Source: Campylobacterota bacterium
Lineage (GTDB): Bacteria; Campylobacterota; Campylobacteria; Campylobacterales; Sulfurovaceae
Direction of reading: 5' to 3'
Length of the DNA stretch: 7,671 nucleotides
Assembly (NCBI GenBank): GCA_030595845.1
Contig: JAUVCL010000093.1
Coordinates: 1 to 7,671, forward strand
The position numbers were made by a program, and so were the translations under genes. The notes beneath the pieces are model-generated. The model saw only the letters and a program-made list of their open reading frames with translations, did no database searches and was not told the DNA's origin. The stretch's first letter is position 1. Each line of letters starts with the position of its first letter. Positions 1 to 6,114 of the stretch are shown here, piece by piece.

Positions 1-1
1 T

Positions 2-870
2 GTTAATGATGCTTTTAGCAGTATTACAGGGTACCCGTCATCTTTCGTCATTGGTAAAGATCCAAAGATCCTCAAATCAGGTCAACATGATAAACACTTT
101 TATCAAAAGATATGGGATCAATTATCTATCAATGGCTATTGGCAGGGAGAGATAACAAACCGTAAAAAAATGGTGAGATATACATCGAGTGGTTAAGTAT
201 TAACGCTATTAAAGATGCACAAGGTCATACAGAAAACTTTATTGGCATCTTTTCAGATGTCACGCACCAACGAAAAGATGCACACAACCAAGCCTATTTG
301 GCAACACATGATCCACTTACCGGTCTTTCCAACAGACTTTTATTCAATGACAGGTTGGAACATGCTATGGTTCATGCTGAGAGGTTCCAAAAATGTATCT
401 CTCTTATCTTTTGTGATCTAGACAACTTCAAACCTATTAATGATACTTTTGGACACGCTGTGGGAGATGAAATATTAAAAGAAGTGGCGAGTTCCCTTAA
501 AAACATTTTACGTAAAGAAGATACTATCTGTCGTTTTGGTGGAGATGAATTTGTTATTTTGGTTGAAGAATTGGAAAGTTTTAAATACCTTGATAGTATT
601 TTACAAAGAATCAACAATCTTAGTTGTAACCCTTGTCTCATAGAAGGCAATAGCATCTCTATCGGTATGAGTATCGGTGCTTCCATTTATCCAGATGACG
701 GTAGGGATCCACAAACACTGATAAAAGCTGCAGACTCTGCCATGTACAGAGCCAAAAACAGAATAAAAGACAGTGCTAAGAGTTCCATAGAATATTCTAA
801 AACAGACCTTAGCGAATATTGTCTACATGATCTGACTATGGAAGTAGAACCCATTCAGTATAACATTTAA
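2..870 (+). pseudogene. PAS-GGDEF diguanylate cyclase, 5' end outside the window, frame broken at an A7 run
   Basis: Frame 2 from the window edge reads as a PAS domain (VNDAFSSITGYPSSFVIGKD, then a YWQGEITNRKK segment) and stops at TAA 194-196. Frame 1, open from 166 to the TAA at 868-870, continues the same domain without loss (KNGEIYIEWLSINAIKD, then GIFSDVT) and runs into a complete GGDEF domain. Counting from the TTG at 298, this shows THDPLTGLSNR at residues 3-13, DLDNFKPINDTFGHAVGD at 40-57 and GGDEF at 81-85. An RxxD product-inhibition site (RKED, 72-75) lies exactly five residues before GGDEF. Family knowledge: GGDEF enzymes make cyclic di-GMP from two GTP, and PAS domains sense signals. 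All visible catalytic residues are intact, and no EAL domain follows; a tail of about 40 residues ends the protein. The shift lies in A7 (164-170); one more A would join the frames. It could be a young pseudogene, programmed slippage or a sequence error. The TTG at 298 lies inside the conserved AYLATHDPLTGL segment and is unlikely to be a real start. Confidence 0.87.
164..170 (+). other. A7 homopolymer at the PAS reading-frame break
   Basis: The codons are CGT AAA AAA ATG in the incoming frame, while family-like sequence (RKKNGEIY) needs CGT AAA AAA AAT GGT GAG. A -1 ribosomal shift on the second AAA codon, or one extra A added by the polymerase, gives exactly the expected protein. A purine-rich SD-like AGGGAG lies at 144-149, 14 nt before the run, but it also encodes part of the conserved WQGE stretch. 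I see no clear downstream stimulatory hairpin. Confidence 0.8.
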
Positions 871-885
871 TATACTATGATTGCG

Positions 886-1656
886 TCACCCCTCTCCTAT
901 AAAATCCTGCATCACTTTATAATAGGTTGCATCTGAAGAAATATCATTATGACCTCTGTTCTTAATGATCATCACTTCCAACTGATCGGGATCAAACGCA
1001 TCTATAAGTTTTTGGGTACGTTCTCTTACGATTACCCTGTCATGTTCAGCGATGACGATGAATGTTTTTGCCTTGATCATCTTAATTCTACTGGCTGAGT
1101 CATAAGTATCTTCGATCAAAAAAGAAACCGGATAAGCCGGGTACATCCCACTTGCTACATTTACTATACTGTCAAACGGTGTGATAAGTGCCAATTTGGA
1201 AACTTCTCTATGTGCAGCAACATAAGTTGCTATGCCCGAGCCCAAAGAGCGGCCACCTATAGAGATACGGTCATGCTTAGGCTGAATGCTGTCATACAGT
1301 TTTAATGCATCACTATAGAGCCCTTTTTCCGTAGGTTCACCTGAACTGGCACCATAGCCTCTGTAATCCATCAAATAGACCGTAAATTTAGGAAACTGTT
1401 GTGCTATATAATCACTACTTCTTGCCATAGATTCGGCATTACCTCCAAAATAAAGTATGGCATTTTTATATCCTGTGTTGAGGACTATTACTTTGATAGA
1501 TTCACCTTCATTCTGGAGTGTCATGGTCGCATAGGGTGTTTCTAACTTAGGTGTTGGGAAATAGAGCATATCTCTTTGATTAAGATAAAGGAACAATCCC
1601 ATACCTAGGTATCCAATAAGAAGAAAAATACTGATTCTTCTTATGACCTTCTTCAT
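886..1656 (-). CDS. membrane-anchored alpha/beta hydrolase (YfhR/ABHD-like serine hydrolase)
   Basis: The protein has 256 residues. Residues about 8-26 form one hydrophobic helix after a basic start (MKKVIRR), which suggests an N-in inner-membrane anchor with the catalytic domain outside the cytoplasm. The fold is recognisable from YFGGNAE (69-75, oxyanion region), MDYRGYGASSG (96-106), the nucleophile elbow GRSLG (135-139, Ser137), an acid at EHD (Asp206) and RGHND (His236), so the Ser-Asp-His triad is complete. Substrate unknown; relatives are esterases or thioesterases, with many uncharacterised members. Its ATG overlaps the ribF stop as ATGA (1656-1653), so it is probably translated by coupling after ribF. 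It converges on the GGDEF gene with only 15 bp between stops and no evident terminator. The fold is certain enough; the physiological role is not. Confidence 0.87.
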   Translation of the reverse strand: MKKVIRRISIFLLIGYLGMGLFLYLNQRDMLYFPTPKLETPYATMTLQNEGESIKVIVLNTGYKNAILYFGGNAESMARSSDYIAQQFPKFTVYLMDYRGYGASSGEPTEKGLYSDALKLYDSIQPKHDRISIGGRSLGSGIATYVAAHREVSKLALITPFDSIVNVASGMYPAYPVSFLIEDTYDSASRIKMIKAKTFIVIAEHDRVIVRERTQKLIDAFDPDQLEVMIIKNRGHNDISSDATYYKVMQDFIGEG

Positions 1657-2459
1657 GCTAATATCTCTTTGGCATGGTTAATATCATTCTGGATCTGTGC
1701 TCTCAAAGCTTCCAAACTGTCAAACTTTTGATTTGGACGTATGAAATCTACAAACGCCAATACGATCTTCCCTCTTACTGTACCTATCTCTTTATCTAAA
1801 ATATGCGTCTCTACCGCAAAAGAGTCATCCGTAGTCACACGATGCCCCAGAAAGCTCACAGAATTGAACCATTGTCCATCAATTTGTGTACGTGTCGCAT
1901 AGACACCTTCTAATGGAAGTTGATACTCTTTTACATTTAGGTTGATCGTAGGAACCAACTCTTTTTTACCTAATCCCTGCCCCGTAATCACTTCACCCTC
2001 TATAGTGTGTGTTCTACCTAAAAGCTTATTTGCCATCCCTATTTTACCTTCACGTAAATAGGTTTTGATGGTACGGGAATGCACAGGAATACCTTCCATA
2101 CTCACTTCATCTACTATCTCTACATTTTTATCAAATAACTGCTCCAATAACCGAGCATTCCCTGCTTTGTGTTTTCCAAAATGAAAATCATAGCCTACGA
2201 CGATCGTCTCAAGTGAAGGGAAATCTACTGTAAGCTTATGTACAAAGTCTTCAGGACTCAGTGACTTGATCACATCAAAATGGTAGAAACAGCAAACTTT
2301 ATCGGTAAACTGTGAACGTTTATAGCCAGGTGTCAAGTACCCACCATTACGTTCTATAATGACGAGTGCATCCGCTTTGTCTATAAGGGTTCTATGGGCA
2401 ATATGTATGCCATCAAATGAACCGATGGCTATGCTTTTTATGGTATTTATATATGCCAA
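1653..2459 (-). CDS. ribF: bifunctional riboflavin kinase / FAD synthetase RibF
   Basis: RibF phosphorylates riboflavin to FMN and adenylates FMN to FAD in the cytoplasm. The N-terminal nucleotidyltransferase domain shows IGSFDGIHIAHRTLI (residues 12-26, the GxFDGxHxGH-type ATP site), VVGYDFHFGKH (87-97) and HSRTIKTYL (127-135, the SSTxIR-like loop). The C-terminal flavokinase domain shows LGRTHTIEGEVITGQGLGKK (147-166), then VPTINL (PTxN motif), LEGVYATR and VETHILD with the catalytic Glu. At 268 residues it is shorter than the roughly 310 of many RibF proteins, but both domains are present. The start is a TTG (2459-2457): no ATG lies near, GAGG sits 7 nt upstream, and translation from it enters the first beta strand at the right place. 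It is the third gene of the DUF1287-tlyA-ribF-hydrolase run and is set apart from tlyA by a REPIN-like element. Confidence 0.95.
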   Translation of the reverse strand: MAYINTIKSIAIGSFDGIHIAHRTLIDKADALVIIERNGGYLTPGYKRSQFTDKVCCFYHFDVIKSLSPEDFVHKLTVDFPSLETIVVGYDFHFGKHKAGNARLLEQLFDKNVEIVDEVSMEGIPVHSRTIKTYLREGKIGMANKLLGRTHTIEGEVITGQGLGKKELVPTINLNVKEYQLPLEGVYATRTQIDGQWFNSVSFLGHRVTTDDSFAVETHILDKEIGTVRGKIVLAFVDFIRPNQKFDSLEALRAQIQNDINHAKEILA

Positions 2460-2462
2460 TTT

Positions 2463-2470
2463 CTTTCCTC
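2463..2470 (-). promoter_or_regulatory. Shine-Dalgarno of ribF supporting a TTG start
   Basis: On the - strand GAGGAAAG is followed by AAA and then TTG, so the GAGG core is 7 nt from the start codon. It directly abuts the repeat element that begins at 2471, so the element stops just short of the ribosome binding site. Confidence 0.7.
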
Positions 2471-2569
2471 GTAGGGTGTGTTTGCCAACACACCTTGATA
2501 TTTGCCTTTCGGCGAACTTTTTATTTTATGCAAATTTCATTACAAGGTGCGTTGGTAAACGCACCCTAC
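2471..2569. repeat. REPIN-like element A: two inverted REP-type hairpins
   Basis: Two 27-nt arms, 2471-2497 (+) and 2543-2569 (-), are inverted copies matching at 24 of 27 positions. Each arm begins GTAG and continues as a hairpin: GGTGTGTT-TGCC-AACACACC on the left, GGTGCGTT-TACC-AACGCACC on the right, then TTG. Two of the three differences are the two sides of one stem pair (T-A against C-G); the third is in the loop. The inner part is also symmetric: ATTTGC at 2500-2505 pairs with GCAAAT at 2530-2535, and GCC-TTTC-GGC (2504-2513) forms a tip, so the whole can fold as one long imperfect hairpin. A GTAG head plus palindrome in inverted pairs is the design of REP/REPIN elements moved by RAYT (TnpA-REP) transposases. 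No RAYT gene is in the window. The element overlaps the tlyA stop codon. Confidence 0.83.
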
Positions 2570-3279
2570 ATTTTAACAAAATAATAAAGATACTCTTGAT
2601 TACCCTCTTTACCTGTAAGTTGGGAAAGTGCCTGATACTTTTCAATCCAACCCAATGTTAGCATTTGGGCTTCAAACTCTTCTTTTCGTCTGGCAATGGC
2701 ATCCAGATCTTGCACCACACCTTTTGAGTCTCGCTTTACATCTTTCCCCACTTCAAACTGTGGTTTATAGAGTATGACAATGTCTGTACCCTTTTGGCTA
2801 AGTCTGTCTATATCGTCTGTTATCTTCAAGATAGAGATGAAAGAGACATCACAAGTGATAATCTCAAACCCCTCAGCACTCTCAAATTCACGAATATCCG
2901 TTTCTTCAAATAAAGAGACTTTTTCATTTTGACGTAAAGAGATATGCAGTTGGTCTTTCCCCACATCAACACAAGTAAGTGAAGCAGCACCATTTTCAAG
3001 TACGATCTGAGCAAAGCCACCTGTACTTGAACCGATGTCTAAAGCATTTTTGTTTTTAAAGTCCATAGGATATGCATCTAAAAAACGCTCTAACTTACGC
3101 GCAGCACGGCTTACATAAAACTTGGCATCTTCCACTTCAACGACTGTATTTTCATCTACTTTAGCAGAAGCCTTAGGCTTCTTGCCATCCACCATAACCT
3201 GCCCAGCCTTTATGGCATCATTGGCACGATTACGGCTCTCAAAGTAACCTTCGTCTACTAAGTATTTGTCTAACCTCAT
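2566..3279 (-). CDS. tlyA: TlyA family rRNA 2'-O-methyltransferase
   Basis: TlyA enzymes transfer a methyl group from SAM to the ribose 2'-OH of cytidine in rRNA. The short form found in Campylobacter is known to act on C1920 of 23S rRNA (family knowledge). The protein of 237 residues has an N-terminal S4 RNA-binding domain (RLDKYLVDEGYFESRNRA, about 2-58) and a Rossmann FtsJ-type domain. That domain shows VSRAARKLE (Lys62), the SAM loop LDIGSSTGGF (80-89), CDVSFIS (Asp144), LYKPQFEVG (Lys172) and NQEYLYYF (Glu229), giving the full K-D-K-E tetrad. A GTG at 3282 would add one residue, but AAGGGG (3290-3285) is only 2 nt from it and 5 nt from the ATG at 3279, so I chose the ATG; it overlaps the preceding stop as TGATG. 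The stop codon TAG (2568-2566) lies inside a REP arm. Older annotations call this family 'hemolysin A'. Confidence 0.94.
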   Translation of the reverse strand: MRLDKYLVDEGYFESRNRANDAIKAGQVMVDGKKPKASAKVDENTVVEVEDAKFYVSRAARKLERFLDAYPMDFKNKNALDIGSSTGGFAQIVLENGAASLTCVDVGKDQLHISLRQNEKVSLFEETDIREFESAEGFEIITCDVSFISILKITDDIDRLSQKGTDIVILYKPQFEVGKDVKRDSKGVVQDLDAIARRKEEFEAQMLTLGWIEKYQALSQLTGKEGNQEYLYYFVKM

Positions 3280-3860
3280 CACTTCCCCTTAAAGACCCTA
3301 AAGTGGTCAACTATCTTATAACGTCTTAAAACGTCTTCCTCTTTCACACCAGAATTAATGTTGTGGATGATAAGTGGTTCACCCTCACTATTCGTTTCAT
3401 TTGAACAGATACCGATATGATCTAAGCTCTTTCCTTTTCTACCTTTAAGTTTCCACACCACAATATCACCTGGTTTAAAACTATCCTGAACCCTATACCC
3501 TCTTAAAATAAGATAGGCTTGAATATTCTTTACCCTGCGATGGTCAATGTTTGGATCAAGCTTATCAGTATAATAGAGTCCTTTATAACGTTTAAAAAAC
3601 TTCTTCTTGTCCTTGTATATTCGCTCTTGCAGATCAATATTTACACCTCTGAATGCACGTACCAGCACATCCGTACAGACACCTTTTGAGAGAGGAATGT
3701 CACCCATAGGGTATTTAATATACCGGTACTCAGGATTATAAGTAAGTGTCTTGCCAACCTGTGTTTGTGCAGATTTGATAAAGGTTTCAATATTCCCAGA
3801 AAAAAGCCATGAACTCCCTAATAAAAAAAGTATTATAAATTTTACTACCATTACATACAT
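3279..3860 (-). CDS. DUF1287 family exported protein, cysteine-peptidase-like
   Basis: This 193-residue protein matches the DUF1287 pattern almost throughout: TYNPEYRYIKYPMGDIPLSKG (40-60), GVCTDVLVRAFRG (60-72), IDLQERIYKD, LDPNIDHRRVKN (101-112), FKPGDIVVWKL (128-138), LDHIGICS (146-153), IIHNINSGVKEEDVL (164-178) and a final KIVDHFRVF. The invariant Cys62 with His148, and His107 and His166, suggest an NlpC/P60-like papain-fold active site; no enzyme activity is established as far as I know. The N terminus (VVKFIILFLLGSSWLFSG) is a signal peptide or anchor, so the protein probably acts in the periplasm, perhaps on cell wall. The start could be ATG 3860 or the in-frame ATG at 3851; no clear Shine-Dalgarno settles it. 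It is the first gene after the promoter in the intergenic region and overlaps tlyA by 1 nt. Confidence 0.85.
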   Translation of the reverse strand: MYVMVVKFIILFLLGSSWLFSGNIETFIKSAQTQVGKTLTYNPEYRYIKYPMGDIPLSKGVCTDVLVRAFRGVNIDLQERIYKDKKKFFKRYKGLYYTDKLDPNIDHRRVKNIQAYLILRGYRVQDSFKPGDIVVWKLKGRKGKSLDHIGICSNETNSEGEPLIIHNINSGVKEEDVLRRYKIVDHFRVFKGK

Positions 3861-3910
3861 CCAATCATCTTACAAAGTTTCTCATGCTTGATTTCTCATC
3901 AAAAAATTTT

Positions 3911-3938
3911 ATAACTCAAATTTCATATTTTGAGTTAT
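3911..3938. promoter_or_regulatory. operator-like palindrome over the promoter
   Basis: ATAACTCAAA (3911-3920), an 8-nt spacer TTTCATAT, and TTTGAGTTAT (3929-3938) form a perfect 10+10 inverted repeat. It overlaps the last bases of the -10 (3937-3942) and covers the expected transcription start near 3930. The full palindrome would therefore not be transcribed from that promoter, so a DNA-binding site for a dimeric repressor fits better than an RNA hairpin. The regulator is unknown. Confidence 0.6.
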
Positions 3939-3945
3939 TATAGCA
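3937..3945 (-). promoter_or_regulatory. extended -10 promoter for DUF1287-tlyA-ribF-hydrolase
   Basis: The - strand reads TGCTATAAT, a perfect TGnTATAAT extended -10. No TTGACA-like -35 occurs at 17 nt, which is usual for sigma-70 promoters of this phylum. The expected start near 3930 leaves a leader of about 70 nt before the DUF1287 ATG. Confidence 0.65.
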
Positions 3946-3960
3946 TTGATTCAAACTAAT

Positions 3961-3975
3961 GCCCTTGAATAGGGC
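3961..3975. repeat. short GC-rich inverted repeat upstream of the -10
   Basis: GCCCT-TGAAT-AGGGC is a perfect 5+5 inverted repeat in otherwise AT-rich DNA. Its centre is about 38 bp upstream of the expected transcription start, where an activator site could take the place of the missing -35. A nested GCATT...AATGC pair (3943-3947 with 3958-3962) lies beside it. Function is inferred from position only. Confidence 0.35.
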
Positions 3976-4032
3976 TCTATCGTGCATTCATAAATGAGTT
4001 ATAGCTTTAATTTTATACAATTTTTATTTTTA

Positions 4033-4056
4033 AAATCAAATTTCTATTTTTGATTT
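4033..4056. promoter_or_regulatory. second palindrome related to the promoter operator
   Basis: AAATCAAA (4033-4040), spacer TTTCTATT, and TTTGATTT (4049-4056) form an 8+8 inverted repeat. It has the same spacer length and nearly the same spacer sequence as the palindrome at 3911-3938, and its core starts exactly 120 bp from the matching base (3913). The arms differ by a paired change (C-G against A-T), so the symmetry is kept. It could be an auxiliary operator or a copy of a small repeat. Confidence 0.45.
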
Positions 4057-4066
4057 AACACTACTC

Positions 4067-4167
4067 GGAAGTGGAGACTTCAGTCCCACTCACAACCATG
4101 ACTTTTAGAAATTGTGAATAACTAAATAATAGTTTAAACTTCTTGTGAGACTAAAGTCTTCACTTCC
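4067..4167. repeat. REPIN-like element B: inverted pair of bulged hairpins
   Basis: The left unit 4067-4089 (+) is GGAA plus GTGGAGACTTCAGTCCCAC; the right unit 4145-4167 (-) is GGAA plus GTGAAGACTTTAGTCTCAC. They match at 20 of 23 positions. Each folds as GTGG/CCAC or GTGA/TCAC, a bulged A, and GAC/GTC around a small loop. Two of the three differences are the two sides of one stem pair (G-C against A-T), and the third is in the loop. TCACAA at 4090-4095 is inverted at 4112-4117, and a perfect AGTTTAAACT palindrome lies at 4131-4140. The right unit starts on the base after the ligA stop. The sequence is unrelated to element A, but size and layout are the same. Confidence 0.75.
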
Positions 4168-6114
4168 TTATAGCATCCCTCTCATCTCATCTTCTGTCAA
4201 AGTACTCACACCTAAACTCTCAGCCTTTGTCAACTTAGACCCAGCATCATCTCCATAGATAACATAGTCTGTCTTCTTAGATACGGAACCACTCACTTTT
4301 GCTCCAAGCTTTTCCAACATCTCCTTAACAACTCCACGACTGACAGACATTGACCCCGTAAGTACCACTGTTTTGTCTTTAAATGGATTTTCAACTGCTT
4401 CGACTTTTTCTTCGACTTTTGGTTGGATCTCTTCAAACAGTTTTAATACAAATTCATAGTTCACACGCATAAATTCAAGTAATGAATTTGCCATTTCTTC
4501 ACCTATACCATCTATGGCCACAATTTGTTCTAAACTTGCATCTACAATACCAAGTCCAAACTCTAAGGCCAAAGACTTTCCTGCTACTTCACCGATGTGT
4601 TCTATGCCCATAGCAGAAATAAGTCTAGGAAGAGGAACACCTTTTGTATCAGCTATGGCATCTAGAAGTTTGTTGATACGCTTCTCTTTAAAGCCTTCCA
4701 TCCCTTCTAAATCTGAAAACTTAAGATGATAAAGACCTAATATATCATTGATCTTTTCCTCTTTTACGAGTATTTCTACGATTTTGGAACCAAGTCCGTC
4801 TATATTCATACAGCCTTTTTTGGCGAAGTGTATAATGGAGTTTACTACCCTATCTGGACAGTCTAAGTTCTGACACTTGATAAGCGTACCCTCATCTAAC
4901 ACTTCACTTTGACATGTCGGACACTCTGTAGGTCGTTCTATGGCTACTTCTGAACCATCCCGTCTATCCGATAACACTTTTGTTATCTTAGGTATGACAT
5001 CTCCTGAACGTATAAGTATCACAGCATCACCTACCATCAAACCTTTACGTTCTATCTCATCAAAATTATGCAGTGTTGCACGGGCGATCATCGCACCTTC
5101 TACTTCTACGGGTTCCACTTCTGCTACTGGAGTGATAACACCGGTTCTGCCCACTTGTAAAGTAATAGCATTTACTTTAGTCACTTTTTCAACAGCCGGG
5201 AATTTGTAGGCACACATCCATTTCGGTACTTTTACCGTGTAGCCCAAGTCTTCTTGCAGACTCACTTCATCTACTTTAACAACCATACCATCCATCATCA
5301 CAGGTATCTCATCACGTAAAGCAATGAGTTTATGGTAAAAGGCTTCTATCTCTTCAATGCTGTTACACTCTTGTGCATAAGGTGGTTCTATAAACCCTAA
5401 GTTATAGACGAAGTCCATCTTTTGTGAGAGTTTGGACTCGGTTAAGGTATTTTCACCTAAACCCCAAGGATAAAAAACCAACCTACGCTTAGCAGTGATA
5501 GAAGAGTCCAATTGTCTCAATGAACCTGCTGCGGCGTTACGAGGGTTTGCAAATACCTGCTCCCCCTCATCTGCTCTTTCACGGTTAATGATCTCAAAAT
5601 CATCTTTTCGGATAACCACTTCACCACGTATCTCGATCTGTCCATCATAGGCTATGCTAAGTGGTACAGAGCGAATCGTTCTTACGTTATCTGTCACCTC
5701 TTCACCCACTACACCATCACCACGTGTAATAGCACGAACCAACTGACCACCTTCATAAAGCAGATTCATACTCGCACCGTCAAACTTAGGCTCACAAAAG
5801 TAAGTACATTCACCTACATTCTTTACCGTTCTGTCCAGCCACTCTTGTACTTCATCCGTCGTAAATACATCTTCCATACTCCACATACGTTTAATATGTT
5901 TTGCCTTAGAAAACTCATCCCGTACCACACCCCCTACACGTAGCGTTGGAGAGTCTTCTGCCATAAGCGCAGGATTGGCTGTTTCATAGTCCAATACTTC
6001 ATGGTAAAGCTTGTCATACTCTTCATCTGTGGCTATAGGATTGTCATCAACATAGTAGGCATGTGCCCATTTTTTGAGAATGTTTATTTTTTCTTGATAC
6101 TGTTCGTTTGTCAT
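4168..6114 (-). CDS. ligA: NAD-dependent DNA ligase LigA
   Basis: LigA seals nicks in duplex DNA at replication and repair, using NAD+. All domains are present in 648 residues. Ia is at the N terminus (HAYYVDDNPIATDEEYDKL, 18-36). The adenylation domain has KFDG at 110-113 (AMP-accepting Lys110), TRGDGVVGEEVTDNVRTI (130-147), RGEVVI (163-168) and DGMVVKVD (275-282). The OB fold has VGRTGVITPVAEVEPV (321-336). The zinc finger has Cys398, Cys401, Cys414 and Cys419. Helix-hairpin-helix repeats span about 425-560 and the BRCT domain 576-648. The ATG overlaps the sanA-like stop as ATGA, so it is translated after that gene. A repeat element begins immediately after the TAA stop. Confidence 0.98.
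   Translation of the reverse strand: MTNEQYQEKINILKKWAHAYYVDDNPIATDEEYDKLYHEVLDYETANPALMAEDSPTLRVGGVVRDEFSKAKHIKRMWSMEDVFTTDEVQEWLDRTVKNVGECTYFCEPKFDGASMNLLYEGGQLVRAITRGDGVVGEEVTDNVRTIRSVPLSIAYDGQIEIRGEVVIRKDDFEIINRERADEGEQVFANPRNAAAGSLRQLDSSITAKRRLVFYPWGLGENTLTESKLSQKMDFVYNLGFIEPPYAQECNSIEEIEAFYHKLIALRDEIPVMMDGMVVKVDEVSLQEDLGYTVKVPKWMCAYKFPAVEKVTKVNAITLQVGRTGVITPVAEVEPVEVEGAMIARATLHNFDEIERKGLMVGDAVILIRSGDVIPKITKVLSDRRDGSEVAIERPTECPTCQSEVLDEGTLIKCQNLDCPDRVVNSIIHFAKKGCMNIDGLGSKIVEILVKEEKINDILGLYHLKFSDLEGMEGFKEKRINKLLDAIADTKGVPLPRLISAMGIEHIGEVAGKSLALEFGLGIVDASLEQIVAIDGIGEEMANSLLEFMRVNYEFVLKLFEEIQPKVEEKVEAVENPFKDKTVVLTGSMSVSRGVVKEMLEKLGAKVSGSVSKKTDYVIYGDDAGSKLTKAESLGVSTLTEDEMRGML

Larger units (their letters stand above)
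3861..4167. other. 307-bp intergenic region between ligA and the DUF1287 gene
   Basis: No gene is visible in this AT-rich stretch. From the DUF1287 side it holds a leader of about 70 nt, an operator-like palindrome, an extended -10, a small GC hairpin, a second palindrome related to the first, and a REPIN-like element touching the ligA stop (each listed separately). There is also an imperfect repeat of the promoter edge: on the - strand GCTATAATAACTCA (3944-3931) recurs as GCTATAACTCA (4005-3995), repeating the AACTCA half-site. A weaker -10 candidate, TATAAA, lies at 4017-4012 on the - strand. No typical stem-plus-T-run terminator for ligA was found. Confidence 0.7.

Noticed and set aside
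857..876. AGTATA-N8-TATACT inverted repeat over the GGDEF gene stop as a terminator
   Set aside because: A 6-bp stem made mostly of A-T pairs with no T-run is too weak to call; no terminator is reported between the convergent genes.
2501..2528. TTTGCC-TTTC-GGCGAA followed by a T-rich run, resembling a + strand terminator
   Set aside because: No + strand gene ends nearby, and the hairpin is the inner tip of the repeat element; on the - strand the hairpin is not followed by a T-run.
2359..2661. A 100-codon open frame on the + strand covering the ribF start, the repeat and the tlyA end
   Set aside because: It is antisense to two clear genes, crosses the repeat, has low-complexity Cys/Phe/Leu-rich sequence and matches no family I know.
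2566..3279. TlyA as a haemolysin or virulence factor
   Set aside because: The K-D-K-E methyltransferase tetrad and S4 domain identify an rRNA methyltransferase; the haemolysin name is historical.
3911..4167. Several short repeats in the intergenic region as a CRISPR array
   Set aside because: The repeats are of different families, are palindromic, are not evenly spaced and have no cas genes nearby.
4514..5209. Two + strand open frames inside ligA
   Set aside because: They are antisense shadows of a fully intact ligA with Ser/Thr/Pro-rich composition typical of such shadows.
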